A DNA stretch of 64,000 nt from Flectonema sp. DT1601 (Eukaryota > Euglenozoa > Diplonemea > Diplonemida > Diplonemidae). The notes below the pieces were generated by a model. The model was given only the letters and a program-made list of their open reading frames with translations, was not told where the DNA came from and did not search any database. Location of the stretch: NCBI GenBank assembly GCA_964019425.1, contig OZ025815.1:372001-436000 (forward strand), given 5' to 3'. Positions 12,422 through 24,519 of this stretch are shown one piece after another. The first letter of the stretch is position 1, and every line of letters starts with the position of its first letter. The translations under genes and the position numbers were made by a program.

Positions 12422-14268
12422 CGACGAATGTATTTATGAAAAAGAAAAAAAAAAAAAAAAAAAAAAAAGGAAATGGAAAACACCTCTCTAGTTGACACTA
12501 ATTTGAAATACAAGAGTTGAAGCGTACTACATCATTGTATGCCACTGGTCAGACAGATGCGGATTTTGTGGTGTGACGCACTGGTGATCTATCATAGTTT
12601 TTATCTCTCTCTTTAGAGAAAAAAAAATAAAAATGAAAACTGATATGCTTCTTAATAACCCTCTTTGCACAAAAAAAAAAAAAAAAAAAAAAAATTATTC
12701 TTTTTTTCCCATCGCTCTTCCCTTTTTTTTCCCCCAAATTCGTTTCGTAGTTGAGCTTTAAGAAAGAAAAAAAGAAATCCATCAGGACATGTCTTCTCAT
12801 TGCAAGTCGAGCCGTTCGTTATGTAGTGGTGGTACACACCCAACAATAGCTCTTTTTACTAACTTATGAGTAAATATCATGTCACCCACACTCATTACAA
12901 TATGTAAGTGGACTATGTCAATTACTCTTGTGAAACAAGAGGAAGAAGTAGGTTATATCTGACGAAAGTTATTTTCCTTTTTTTTATATTATTTTTAAAA
13001 CTGCACCTTGATACCCTATCTCATTGTAGTCATTGTATCACATCAGTTGATGTCAGGTTATTGCTACACTACTGATGCAACTGCTTTTCTCATAACCTTA
13101 TCTTATCTTCGCGATTGTTATATCCTGTGGGTGTGAGAGGATGGTAAGGATTGTGTTGATAATACTTGCTTACAAAATGTGATAACGATATTAGTCGACT
13201 GTTCATGTGTTGCTTTGCTTTTTTTAATTTCTTTTAAAACACCCCCCTGCTCTGATTCTGCGATTCAGAGGGGGAGACAATAGAAAATTTGGCCTTGAAA
13301 ATAATTTACTAGCGATTTATGTTTATGTGAACAGGTTTTCCCCCGTTTCCCTTTTTTTCCACCCCCTTTTTTTTTCGTATGACGTGTTACCTTATTTAAG
13401 GGGCCTGTAGAGCAACTGATCTGTAAGCTGTTTCACAAGTCAACTGTCATTGGGGAACACGAATACGATGCGTACGCGATGAATCTCAATAATCAAATAT
13501 TTCCTCTCCTCAACCACCCCCTACACCAAAATAGTTGAGCATATTTCTTTTTTTTTTCGATTGGTACTTTTATTGTTGTTTTTTTTTCTTTCAACAAGAA
13601 ACAGGGGAAAGAAAAAAAAATGGTTGGGAGGGAAAAAAAAAAAAAAGTAAAGGAAGAAAATTTGTTTGTTTTTTTTTCTGCTTGTTTCATTCCCTTTTAT
13701 TTCTATGTTGTTTTTATTGCGTATTCTGCCAACTGAGTGGAGGTTTTCACATTATTTTCTTTTAAAGGTGAAATCCTCTGCGTTGAAGCTGTATTTATTT
13801 CCTTCATATTTTTTTTTGCCCTTCTTTTTTTTTTTTTATTCCTCATTTTTAGTTAGTAGTCTCTCTGTGATAAAATGCTTACTCAAAAAAAAACGAGGAA
13901 ACACTCTACGCAGGTTGAGACTATGTTCCTTTTGTTTTGTCTTCCCCTTTTCTTTGGGTAAAACAAGGCGTGTTGCTTAAGTAAAGACGACTGTTGCGCA
14001 AAAGGTTCGTTTTATCTTCTACATGAAGATCTGATGACCAGTACTTGCTCAACACTTCAATTGGAGGACTCAAGATGATCTGTTTTCTCATTTATGACAA
14101 GATCTTGGAATAGAGTCTATCGCGTATTGGTATTGCCTTTTTTGTTCTCCCCCATTCTCTTTTCTTGAAACACTCATAAGGATAAATAACAATATTTTCT
14201 GTACTACAGCACATCTTTTTTTATATTTAGAAAAAATATTTTATGTTTTTTTTTTTCAATTTCTTTCC

Positions 14269-14299
<31 letters not shown>

Positions 14300-14651
14300 C
14301 ACCCCTCCCCGTGTTTTCTGTGAGTCTATTTTATCCGACGATTGTAATTGTTTTTTGACAAAAAAGCTTTTTTTTTATTTGGGTTTTCCTCCCAACTCCC
14401 TTTGCTCTCCTTTAAAAGGAACTGCTAAGTTTAAAAAAAAAAAAAAAATTTCAGTCTCGTCACAGAAGGAAAAAAAAAAAAAAAAAAAAAAAGAAGGAAG
14501 AAAAAACTTAAATGGAATGACGTTAGTTTGCCGTGCCAGACATGTACACATGGTCAGAGTATTACCTATTGGTCAGCTGGTGCGTCGGGTAATTTATTCA
14601 TTTATTTCCTCTTCGCCAAAGGTGGTGTCCATGCTGAGTCTTCAGAAACAG

Positions 14652-14745
14652 CTACGGATTGGGTCCTCTATTACTGTGAATTACCTTCCTGGAGCACTCA
14701 TCGTATGCAGCAACGTTGGATTAAATAAATAACTAACCAACTAAC
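14652..14745 (+). repeat. Dispersed repeat family E, copy 1
   Basis: The stretch from 'ctacggattgggtcctc' through 'gtgaattacct' and 'ggagcactc' to 'aacgttggattaaataa' is repeated with mismatches at 19276-19352. A weaker relative of the first part is seen near 11040. Confidence 0.6.
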
Positions 14746-14796
14746 TCAGACATGCTTCTCGGAAAGAAATCATTCCCCCGACCTCCTTTTTTTTTT

Positions 14797-14922
14797 AAAC
14801 ATCACACCTAGTCACTGTATCTAAAACTAATGTTAAATTCTCGTTATGTTAAAGATAATATAATACATTTGTATTTTATGTACAAAATCAAACAGTTAGC
14901 CCCTTCAACCTGTAGTACGTGG
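14797..14922 (+). repeat. Dispersed repeat family A copy with start of linker
   Basis: It starts 'aaacatcacacctagtcac', runs through 'caaaatcaaacagttagcccc' and continues into the linker 'ttcaacctgtagtacgtgg'. Family A is therefore normally followed by the same linker as at 4974 and 15468. Confidence 0.65.
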
Positions 14923-15167
14923 ATCCTTTTTTTTTTTGATTGCAAACAAAATTACAAAAAAAAATAAAATAAACATCTATCGACCTACTTATCACGTAAT
15001 TGGGTAATGACACCTGGGCAATGCGGAATTTTTTTCTTTTTTGAATGATTCTGTATTGAAGCCTCTTCTTCCTGCCAAAACCGAGCAAAAAACACCAAAA
15101 AAATAAATAAAAATACTACTTTAATATTTATACTTAATCATTTGTTTTTTTTATTCCTTCCTTCCTT

Positions 15168-15202
<35 letters not shown>

Positions 15203-15467
15203 GTCTTTTTTCCTTCACGAGAAAAGAAAAAAAAAAATGTCATTCTGTTCTCTCTTCCCTGTTTCCACACTTAAAAAAAAAAAATATATTAAACAAGTAC
15301 AAAAACTTCTTCTGGGATATGAGTGATGAAATTTAAATATTTTTTCTCATAGTTTGATTTGATCGGTTTAGCTCTGTGGAATTACTGCATCCAACCCCCT
15401 CTTCATTTGCTTTTGAAGTGTGAAGGAATACTATCTTAAGCTGTAACGAGCTACAGAGCATGGGGCG

Positions 15468-15645
15468 CTCAACCTGTAGTACGTGGCCCCCGAATCCCCA
15501 TATTCGACAGCACATATAGAATCTTTTATTGATACCAATTGTTGATTTTCTTATATTGCAACTAGGTTTGGCCGAACCCTATTCTCGTTTTAGCCAAGTG
15601 TCAAGTTGCTTTCCATTTAATATTAGTATCAAGTTTTACCCCTCT
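15468..15645 (+). repeat. Linker + dispersed repeat family B copy
   Basis: It starts with the linker 'ctcaacctgtagtacgtgg' and continues into family B with 'tttggccgaaccctatt', ending 'gtatcaagttttacccc'. It matches 4974-5147 closely over its whole length. Confidence 0.7.
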
Positions 15646-15765
15646 CCCCTTTATCCATTTTTTTATATTTCCGATATCACTGCGGTTTTTTTTTTTCCCT
15701 TCATTTTTTTTTTTTTTTTTGAAACGGAATGTGTCTAATGCTCTGATGATATTCTCAATATGAGG

Positions 15766-15796
<31 letters not shown>

Positions 15797-17128
15797 AAGT
15801 CTTTTTTTATTATGGCTTGCGATAGCATGTGGTTGGTGGTAAGGGGAATTTCATTTCTTTTGGGTAGCATTTTTTTTTATTCGATGCTCACTCATAAAAA
15901 AAAAAATAATGAAGCAACTTAGATTGGAGTACACGTAAGTGTTAATATCCGCCACAACCCTACCCATTCTTTTTTTTTTTTTTTTTTTTGTTCACAATGC
16001 GTAAGCCAACAACGAAGGTCGTCTGCGCGGCTTTCGTTCCGTTTCGTTCTGTTTTTTTCCCCTCTGTTTACTATGCATTACTTCTTTATATGATTTTTTA
16101 AGCAAGCAATGCTCTTATTCTATCCTCGTGCGTGGGGGAAGAACCACGGTGGGAATTCCCCGTCAATTATTTATTAATCTGTACCTCTAGGAACACATAG
16201 GATCGAACCAGAAAACAGCTGAACCCCATTTGTGCACTATAAATTTCTTACTATCGTTTTAAGATAAGAAAACCCTTTTGTGTGATGTGATGATTTATTT
16301 GAATAGCAATTGTTTCCTCGTTTCCCTTCATACTCGACTCTGTCCCCTGTACCCTCCTTTGAATGGCGGTTTTTCTTTCTTTCTTTTTTTTTTTTTTAAA
16401 TAAAAAAAAAAAAAAATTATTGCACATGTGTGTTAAGTTAGCGGTTGTCAGGTGCAAGCTAGTTGAGAGAATCCACAACCATTTTCTGGAGAAATTGATT
16501 ACATGTCGACCGATATCTGGTCCATAATTCTTCGTTTTTCGTTTGTTTTGTAACACAAAACACCAGTGTGTTTGAGTCGGGATGAAGTCTGAGGGTTGTA
16601 ACAGTTGTTCATTTCTTTACCCTTCATTTCCCTCCCTATTTCCTATTTTGCAATCAAACTATTTTTTTTCCAGTTTTGATAAGGGATGTCTGTCAGCTCC
16701 TTTATATCTCGTGTTTTCTCACTCGATCCCCCCCCTCCTTTTATTTAGCGTTCTCTTGGTTAACTTTCCGCGGTCGGTAGTGGGACGGTATCAAAATCTT
16801 TATTAGAATGATGTCCTGGAGTCTTTTAGGTAAAGAACGAAGTTAGATTGACGTTGTAGTGTAGTTTTGAAAATTATACTGACAGCGGAAAAAAAAAAAA
16901 GAAAAGAACAGAAAAAACCACAAAATAAGTCGTAATATAAGGTACCAGCTGTTCACATTCTGTCACGTTGGATACTCGTTTTGATCTACGCCGTTGTGTT
17001 TTAGTTTCTTAAATTGGATGACCTGGTTCTCTGTAAGGAGATCCTATATCCCTATTCTATCAGACGAAAGGTTTAGGTTTTGAGTATCATTGGGAATCTG
17101 ACAGTCGAGATTGTTCTGAGCAGAATAA

Positions 17129-17168
<40 letters not shown>

Positions 17169-18666
17169 TTTCGTGTTCGTTTAGCAGTCAATTGTTTATT
17201 CTAAATGTGTGAGTTGACAGTCTGAGAACCTTTTTAATGTTTTTCTTTGATACCTTTTGGATTATAGCGTATCAATGAACCTAATATAAAGGCATTCATT
17301 TTCTCACCTTAGAAAAAAAAACTATGGTCTTAATAATATAGACATGATCTTCTCTTTCTTTATGTAAAATGTGAACAACCCAAAACCAAAAAAAAAAAAA
17401 AAATAATGATTTTCCACTATCTTATTATTAAGATTTCTCAGTCGTGCGATATATGAGTAAAATAGAAATAAATGAATGAACTAATAAAAAAAAAAAAAAA
17501 AAACCAAGCGGTATATGAAGTATGTCTCCCGTTTTTTCCACAAGCCTACGCTTTCTGATTGTTGGTCATTAGCACCGACTTATTATTTTGCAAAAAAAAA
17601 AAAAAAAAAAAAAAATAGAATAAAAAAAAATTAGGAGCATGCATTCAAAATTAAATTTTATGTAAGAGCCGTTTTATTTAATATCAAATGTTATCTATTT
17701 CCCCTGTGCCGCCAGTAATACTGTCTGCGATCAACAAAATATATAAGGCTTAATCTGAATGGTCTTTTTTTTTTTTTTTTTTTTTTTGGGATTAGTTTGT
17801 TTTTTGCAATCTATCACATGGAATTTTAAACTTTTTATATAAAATACCCCCCTTCGATTGGTTCATTACTGGGAAAAGGGGGAAAAAAACAAACAAACAA
17901 ACTGGCATCAATTTGTTTTTTGCTAAGTAACAAACTGAATCAACTTAGAGTTCCCTTCACTACAAAAGCTCTGAAAACTGGGTCCTGGGACATCATCGAA
18001 TTACCTACCTGACTAGGTCTGTTTTAAAAAAAACTGTCGCTCTTTCATACATGCTTTCCTTGGGATTTTCCAACCAATCATTTTGCTTATCTTTTCTGTT
18101 TCCGAACGACATGCGATAAGGAAAAAAAAAAAATTGCGGTAGCTGTGACTGCTTTTTTATTTGGTGTGAGTCGAGTGTCTTGGCTCTGCACAGCTTCTCT
18201 TGTGAACGAAATGATCAGAAATTACTTACTGAAAGTATCAGTGAAGGTTCTCATATCGCGCTTTCCCCTCCTTTTCTTGTTTTCTTTTTTCAGAAATATT
18301 CGTTCTCCGTCCAGTGGTCACCCTTTTTTCGCGGCGTAAAAAAGGAGTGCTCTGGTCGAGTGAACCTTCGCATAATTAATATGCCTCTCAGTAGGAGTTA
18401 TTCAGCTATTTGGGAGCGTTCGTATCTTAAGTCAGTTTTTTTTCCTTGAGAACCATTGATTTTTTTTGTTCTTGTTCTTTGCCTTTTGCAATAAGTAATA
18501 TGTGAGGTCTACAGAGAAGGGAATGAGAATCTGCCTTTTGCTTGCCTTGATGGTCTCTGCTTGTGGCAGAGTCTGGATTCAGATTTCTGCCTTTTTTTTT
18601 TTTTTTTTTTTAAATTTGTTTTTTCTTCTTTTTTTGTTGCTGAGCAACAAGAAGAGGAACACCATC

Positions 18667-18697
<31 letters not shown>

Positions 18698-19275
18698 GGA
18701 GCCCGGTCTTAACTTTATGTAGTTATGAAAAATACGATCAAAAACTTCATCTGATGGACTATATATAGCTGTAGCTGTAGCGAGCATCTAAAATAATAAT
18801 TTTTTTTTTGCTTGTATTTGTTGTTAGTAAGAATATAACCAAATCTTTCTAGGAATTGCCCTTCTATATTTATCTTCTCTCTTTTTTAAAATTTTTTTGT
18901 ATTGTTTTTTTTTTCCCCTACTTTTTGAAATATTTCCTTCCCCCTCAACTCACAATCAAAATACTGGTTCTGATTGCTTATGAGCAAACCGTGAAAAAAA
19001 AAAAAAAAAAAAAAAAAAAAAGTGTTTTGTGTGCTCGTCAGGTGTTCTCTGATTCCGACTACGCAGCGCCAAGCATATAAACGATTCCTTAACTCTGAAT
19101 AAGATCATGGTTTAATTACGTTAGGAAAAACTTCTGATTCTAACACAAATATTCTGACCAGTTGTTTTCTAGTATGAAGTTGATAGTGGTTTCAGAAACA
19201 TTTTGTTAAGATTAGTGGGTTTTCTTGGTTTTAGCAAACAATTGATTGAGCTGAGTATTGTTGTTACCTCTCAAA

Positions 19276-19352
19276 AGGGTTCTCTGTTACTGTGAGTTAC
19301 CTCCCTAGAGCACTCTTAATATACAGTAACGTTGGATTAAATAACAAACTAA
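19276..19352 (+). repeat. Dispersed repeat family E, copy 2
   Basis: It matches 14652-14745: 'gtgagttacctccct', 'agagcactc', then 'aacgttggattaaataa'. The mismatches indicate an old copy. Confidence 0.6.
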
Positions 19353-19552
19353 CTAGCAAATGGCTATAATTATCCCCTTCGCACGTAATTCAAATAAAAT
19401 TAAAAAGAACAAGTTACACTCACGCAAAGTTGTTTTTTTTACTTTTTAAATCCATCTTCTTACACAAAGAATAAATACTTTTTTTGTTGAACAATAAAGT
19501 TTGAATATTTTATTTTTATTCCCCCCTCTTTTCTGCAGAGTGTATACCTACA

Positions 19553-19662
19553 CTAACATTACCTTTAGTCACTGTATCTCAGAACTAATGTTAAATTATC
19601 GTTATGTTGTTTATGATACAATACATTTGTATTTTACGTACAAACTCGAACAGTTAACCCCC
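19553..19662 (+). repeat. Dispersed repeat family A copy
   Basis: It starts 'actaacattacctttagtc' and ends 'cgaacagttaacccc'. It is most similar to 50836-50947. Confidence 0.65.
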
Positions 19663-20046
19663 TCTTTTCTCTGCTTTTTTTTCTTGTACAAGACAAGCTG
19701 TGGACTAAGGCAAGAGAAATGTTCATAGCAGGCGATAATATTTCCTTATCAATAATTGGTTAACAGTTTCGTGCATATTTTATTTCTACTTTTCAACACA
19801 ATAAATAAAACATAGGCAGGCAACATGTTATCTTCGCCGACACGTATACGATTGGTTGTTATTATCGCGCTGTCGGGAAAAAAAAAAAAAAATTGACAAA
19901 AAAGATAAATTGCTTCAATCGAAGACGCTGCAGTCTTCGTGTCGTGTGATAACCTGTTGCTAAGATCTCTGTTGCTTTCTTCGTAATCAACCAATACGTT
20001 TTTTTTTTTTTTTCCCTTTATTCTTTTTTCTTAAAGGTAATTTTCT

Positions 20047-20150
20047 TTGATTAACAACTACAAATATTTTTCAGTCAAGTACTTGATATTAATTTTGTTT
20101 TCTTTAATATCTAAAGTTGTTACTGTTTTTACATTGTCAAAGTTTCACCC
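20047..20150 (+). repeat. Dispersed repeat family C copy
   Basis: It starts 'ctttgattaacaactac' and ends 'gtcaaagtttcacccc'. It is nearly collinear with 26630-26737. Confidence 0.65.
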
Positions 20151-20624
20151 CTTTCTTCTTGAAGTTAGGAATGTTTGGATGCCTGTACTGCAGTTGACAG
20201 ATCTCTCCACCCAAGAAACTATTTCTTGAAGGAGTGAACGCTGCTGCTCCTTCTTTCTTCACTTGGTTAATAATAATAAAAAAAAAAAAACAAGCAAAAA
20301 AAAAAAAAAAAAAAACAGAACAAAAAAAATAATAAAATAAAATGGGAAAAAACTTTCCCAACTACCAATCATGCCCATATTTCTATTTTTTTTCTTCTAA
20401 TTGAGAGGCTTGCTGGCAGAATCAGAGTCCGCTTTAGTTCAGTAAACCTCACATTCGCATACCTTGAGGCAAACGATAATAGCTATCGCTTTTACTTTTA
20501 CTTTTACTTTTTCTTTTTTTCCCTTCTTCCAAGCTGGGAACCTGTGTAAACCTTTATATAAAAAACCTTCAGAAAAAAAAACTTAAAAAAAAAACTTACA
20601 GAGATTCAGGCAACGGAGGAGGGG

Positions 20625-20658
<34 letters not shown>

Positions 20659-20660
<2 letters not shown>

Positions 20661-20740
20661 ATTCAGATTAGCCTTATATTTCGTAGGGGAAATAAATCGG
20701 CTTTCAATCTGAATAGTTTCTTCTCCGACTGCGTCGGTAC
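20659..20740 (+). repeat. Hairpin repeat family D, copy 1 (poly-A tailed)
   Basis: The arms 'attcagattagcc' and 'ggctttcaatctgaat' pair across a ~28-nt loop. A second small stem CCGAC-TGC-GTCGG follows, then 'gtac' and a poly-A run. Related copies lie at 44615-44663, 52213-52291 and 55055-55136. The structured body plus A-tail suggests a retroposed small RNA (SINE-like) or a fold-back element. Confidence 0.6.
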
Positions 20741-21995
20741 AAAAAAAAAAAAAGAATTGCGCGTTTATTTTCTTTTGTTAGTAGACGGTATTGTACATTC
20801 TTCGGTTCTCTTTGAGTGTCTACTCGGTGGGTTGTTGGACTCGGTAGCTGACTAGACAAATCAATTGAGCCTTGGAATTTGTTTATTTTATTTTTATTTT
20901 TCTTTCAATTCTTTGTCAACTCAAGAAGTTTCGTGAAGTTTTTTTTTTTTTTTTTTTTTTAAAAAAAACCTTTTCTTCTTCTTTTTTCCACGGTGTTGTG
21001 CTCACAAAAGTACAAATTCCAACTTAATTCTCAAAAGTATACCACCAACAGCAAAAAAAAAAAATTCTTCACGTTGCAGTCCTATGGGTTTGCTAACCAG
21101 TTATATTGCGTTTTTCTTTTTGTTGCGCATCTGATTTTTGCCCTCATGTTTTTATTTTTTTAAATTTTTTTTTTTTAAAACTATTATTTCTGTTGTTCTA
21201 CGTGCCCGACAACACTATAGTCGTTGGACTCTGAACCAAGAGCATTTTTTGCTGCTTTTTGAGTACATGGCAAGAAGTGTATGTTGTGTGTGCATTGCCC
21301 ATCTCATTAAATAAAGTTCTTTTTACTCATTGGTTCACACCAACCATAGCTATCTATTCGTTGTTCAAACCGCTTATTATTGCTACTACTCGATTTTTGA
21401 TATGCCCCAAAGTTCGAAGAGAAACCCATCGAAAAAAAAAAAAAAAAAAAAAAAAAAAACGTTGGAGAGAATCTAAATAAAAATAACAGAGACGGAAACT
21501 AGACCTCGTCTCAACGTTTCTTATGTTTGCCTTGTCTCGTTGCTAGTACGGTGTGTTGAGGGGAATCGTTGTTGCGGTACCAAAGAAGAAAAAAAAAAGA
21601 ATCAGCAAATTTCACTTTTTTACTTTCTAACTCACACTTTTGGTTGTGCGCAACCTGTACAAAATCTTAGGTTAGCTATGCTGCCACTATTCTCTTTCTA
21701 TCGAACAATGGGTTTGTAGGTACAAGAAAAAAAAAATGAAAAATCTAGGTAAAGGAACAAAAAAATGAAATAAAAAAGAGAAAACCACATCAGAAAGAAA
21801 TTTACCGTTGACTATGCCGCGTAGCCACTACTCGACAGGTCCTTTATGCAGTGTCAGAGAGATGTTTGTTTAAAATGATTTTATGTCTTGTTTCATTTTA
21901 TCAGGTTATTAGCAACACAATTATTGACTTCCGATGCGATGTTTTTATTGTATTCCATTATTTACTCCAGGCATCATTTTTTTTTAATAAAAAAA

Positions 21996-22994
21996 ATGGC
22001 AGCTGTCCCGAGTGGAATCCAATGCTGCGCTCAACGAGAGTTTCGTCGACTGTTTCCAGCTGGCTTTTCAAAGCCAGAGATTGTTGGCGATATGGAAATA
22101 CCAAAAGGGTTGTCAGTCACTGCACCCATTATAGTAAACCATCCAGGTGGATCGACGAGATTGAAAGTGACGTTAGGTGACAGCAGTACGAGTGAAGTTT
22201 ACATCGTTAGACCTTCCAAAGACTCAGACTCACAGACCATCTCAAACAACACAATCAGCATTGTTGCTGGTGAAGGAAGTCATTGTCAGATCAGTGTAGT
22301 TCCAACTAATCCATTCGCTGGTCCTAAAAAAATAAATTGGGAGAGAATAATAAAATACTTATCACCGTTCAAAAATAATCAAATAAAATCTGCACAGCAG
22401 ACATATATTCATATTGATGCTAAGAAAGGATCTCAAATAGGACTTCACACGCTTGAAATGTCTTCACACACAGCATCACGAGATTATATTAAAAGTGAAA
22501 TTGGTTCCGAAGCATCGGTCACTACAAATAGTTTATCAATACTTGGAGGTTCTGAATGTAGCTATTCATTGTCGTCAAGAAGTACTCACGTTGACAGTAG
22601 TTCCAATGGTATAACAAGAGTTTTAAATATGAGTAAGGGAGGTAAATCAGTGTACGAGTCAAGTGCTAAAAATATTGTCAGCACTCTCGGCACGGAGTCT
22701 TCAATCGACCAGTCTCTGAGGAGTATTGTTTTACCTTGTAAGGATGGAAGTTGGCCTTCTGTTACTCACAGACCACAGCTTTCTCTATGTCCGGCATCAT
22801 TGCAAGCATCTCATGGATCCGCTATATCAACACTTGATAATTCACTGATGCAATATTTATATTCAAGAGGTATTCCTGAAAAGGTTGCGAGGAGACTTTT
22901 ACTTTCAGCATCTGTCTCACAACATCTTCCTGGTCTGCCTTCATCACTGCGTCCCATAATAGAGCAACGGATTCACTTATTTTCCAATCAATAA
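21996..22994 (+). CDS. SufB/SufD-family Fe-S cluster assembly protein, SufD-like core
   Basis: This 332-residue protein matches the SufB/SufD beta-helix core. Near the N-terminus, 'IPKGLSVTAPIIV' fits the family's 'IPkGV...PI' entry. An 'LKVTLGDSS' strand follows, and the C-terminal module 'SHGSAISTLD' then 'YLYSRGIPEKVARRLLL' is the family signature. Position 273 is His, as in SufD (H360 of E. coli). The residue two before it, where a Cys commonly stands, is Ala (271), so a SufD-like rather than SufB-like role is favoured. Typical SufD and SufB have a further ~100 N-terminal residues, so this is a core-only form unless an upstream exon was missed. I chose the ATG at 21996, inside 'aaaaaaATGGC'; a CAG (AG 21969-21970) after a T/C-rich stretch lies 26 nt upstream. 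No targeting peptide is obvious. SufB/SufD proteins work with the SufC ATPase as a scaffold for Fe-S clusters. No sufB, sufC or sufS neighbour is present. Confidence 0.8.
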   Translation: MAAVPSGIQCCAQREFRRLFPAGFSKPEIVGDMEIPKGLSVTAPIIVNHPGGSTRLKVTLGDSSTSEVYIVRPSKDSDSQTISNNTISIVAGEGSHCQISVVPTNPFAGPKKINWERIIKYLSPFKNNQIKSAQQTYIHIDAKKGSQIGLHTLEMSSHTASRDYIKSEIGSEASVTTNSLSILGGSECSYSLSSRSTHVDSSSNGITRVLNMSKGGKSVYESSAKNIVSTLGTESSIDQSLRSIVLPCKDGSWPSVTHRPQLSLCPASLQASHGSAISTLDNSLMQYLYSRGIPEKVARRLLLSASVSQHLPGLPSSLRPIIEQRIHLFSNQ

Positions 22995-23267
22995 TTATTA
23001 CAATATCTGTTCTTAGATGTGACCAGTTTAGACACATTGACAACCTGTTGATTCTATTAAGAAGGCGGGTGCTTCTAACACACCTGCCCTATCGTATCGC
23101 GTCGAGGATGAATTACGTCGACAGCTTTTATTGTCAGTTGGTCAAAATTATTATTATTATTATATATTTGTTTTAAAACAGCACACGTAAAGCTCTATTT
23201 TATTTAGTAGTTGTGATGATAACTTGTTTTCTGTTTTACTAAATAATTCCCTTCTCAGTACGTTACT

Positions 23268-23993
23268 ATGCCTCATTGGATTGATAACCCTGCGGTAGAT
23301 GAAGGAAGGCAGTCACCAATATTGTGTTGGGCAGATGACATAGATGCGGATGAGCTAAGAGAAGTACCTCAGAAATCCGAACCGTCAGGATACAATCAAA
23401 TGGAACCACCTTCATGTGGTGGTAGTAGTAGCTCTTGTCAAATTAATGGAGATGATTCTAATTGTGGTGTCACTTCCTCAACGTCATCAGAAGTACAACC
23501 AAGTGCACCACCACTTGATGAAGTCATGTGTTTAACGTGTTGCAGTGATATACTAAGAACAAGATGTCCTGAAATGGAGCACGAGTGCGTTAGGCTTCGT
23601 GTCAGCGAGTCATACCGTTGTGGAGGATGTGGAGACGAAGTACCCCTCGGAACTGAAATCCTCGTCTGTGAAAACTGTCCGTTTGATATTTGCACCAATT
23701 GCAGTGGCGGTATTAACCACGCGAATTTAATTATTACGGATGGAGACGAAATTCCTACGGCGCCCATGATTCACGACTCTGAACCTGTTGTTGTTCCTCA
23801 ATATTCGACTTTATTTCCAGGATTTGCTCCCCAAAATGATTACGCAATACTACCAGTTGATTTAACCACACAGGAGCATAAACCTCCACCTACATCGTAT
23901 GGACATAAAACAAGTAGGCGACGAAGGAGAAAAAAACCTAGTGCCCCACCACAGCCATATTACCACTTTTATGATGATATTGTTATTGGGTAA
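23268..23993 (+). CDS. Cys-rich putative zinc-binding protein of unknown function
   Basis: It has 241 residues. The first ~85 are acidic, Ser/Pro-rich and probably disordered. The middle (~89-155) has CxxC pairs spaced like a ZZ or C1-type zinc finger: 'CLTCC', 'CGGCGDE', 'CENC' and 'FDICTNC'. The C-terminus has a basic block (RRRRRRKK) after a Pro-rich stretch and could act as a nuclear signal. No catalytic motif is visible. The ATG at 23268 follows 'cccttctcag' by 10 nt (AG 23257-23258). I do not recognise the family. Paired cysteines at regular spacing make zinc binding the safest inference. Confidence 0.7.
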   Translation: MPHWIDNPAVDEGRQSPILCWADDIDADELREVPQKSEPSGYNQMEPPSCGGSSSSCQINGDDSNCGVTSSTSSEVQPSAPPLDEVMCLTCCSDILRTRCPEMEHECVRLRVSESYRCGGCGDEVPLGTEILVCENCPFDICTNCSGGINHANLIITDGDEIPTAPMIHDSEPVVVPQYSTLFPGFAPQNDYAILPVDLTTQEHKPPPTSYGHKTSRRRRRKKPSAPPQPYYHFYDDIVIG

Positions 23994-24349
23994 TTCAGCT
24001 GTTGGAAGGTTGTTTTTTTTCTTGTTTTCACCCTTGCCATTTCTTTATGCTCCGATTAATACATTATATTCCTCTCTTGTTGGTGCAAAAAAATAAAATA
24101 AAAAAAAAAAGAAGAGGAAGATTTTTTTTTTTTTTTTTTGTTTGTTTGTTTCTTGTTGTAGTCTTGCTGACAAACCCATCTCTTTGTGTGTCTGTTGCTG
24201 CTGCACCCCTTCCTAACAGTAGAGCATTGTAAAGCTCTTTTATAACTGACTCGAATTACGTTTCCAGGGCACTTCTATTCCAGTTTTGGATCTTCGGAGA
24301 GTGACTGAGTCCCCTCTTTTACTTTATTTTGCTTTTGCTTTTGCTTTTG

Positions 24350-24384
<35 letters not shown>

Positions 24385-24475
24385 GTGTTTTCTTATTTTG
24401 CTTCCTCTCTTTTCAGGTTCGTAAGACCAGCGCGTCGGCGGCTAGCTAAACCCGATGCCGGTCTGTTTCTTCAAA

Positions 24476-24519
<44 letters not shown>

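Larger units (their letters stand above)
4417..21995. other. Gene desert, homopolymer-rich, about 17.6 kb
   Basis: No frame here shows domain-like or compositionally protein-like sequence. All open frames are short and owe their length to poly-A/poly-T tracts read as Lys or Phe. Dozens of A or T runs of 15-35 nt occur, several as T-run followed at once by A-run (for example near 4700, 5400, 8650 and 16390). Copies of several ~100-bp dispersed repeat families are present and listed separately, with a (CTT)n microsatellite at 12389-12421. I see no tRNA, rRNA or recognisable snRNA. The stretch could hold an unrecognised non-coding transcript or small exons. Confidence 0.6.

Noticed and set aside
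14355-14732. 125-codon + strand frame
   Set aside because: Its first half is poly-Lys from A runs and its end lies in dispersed repeat E, so it is not a gene.
16195-16240. Possible tRNA T-arm on the minus strand ('ggttcgatcc')
   Set aside because: The flanking bases do not form a T stem, and no anticodon or acceptor stem can be drawn.
4640-21500. Many open frames of 60-125 codons on both strands in the gene desert
   Set aside because: They consist of Lys or Phe runs from poly-A/poly-T with short unrelated flanks, have no domain signal and overlap each other in several frames.
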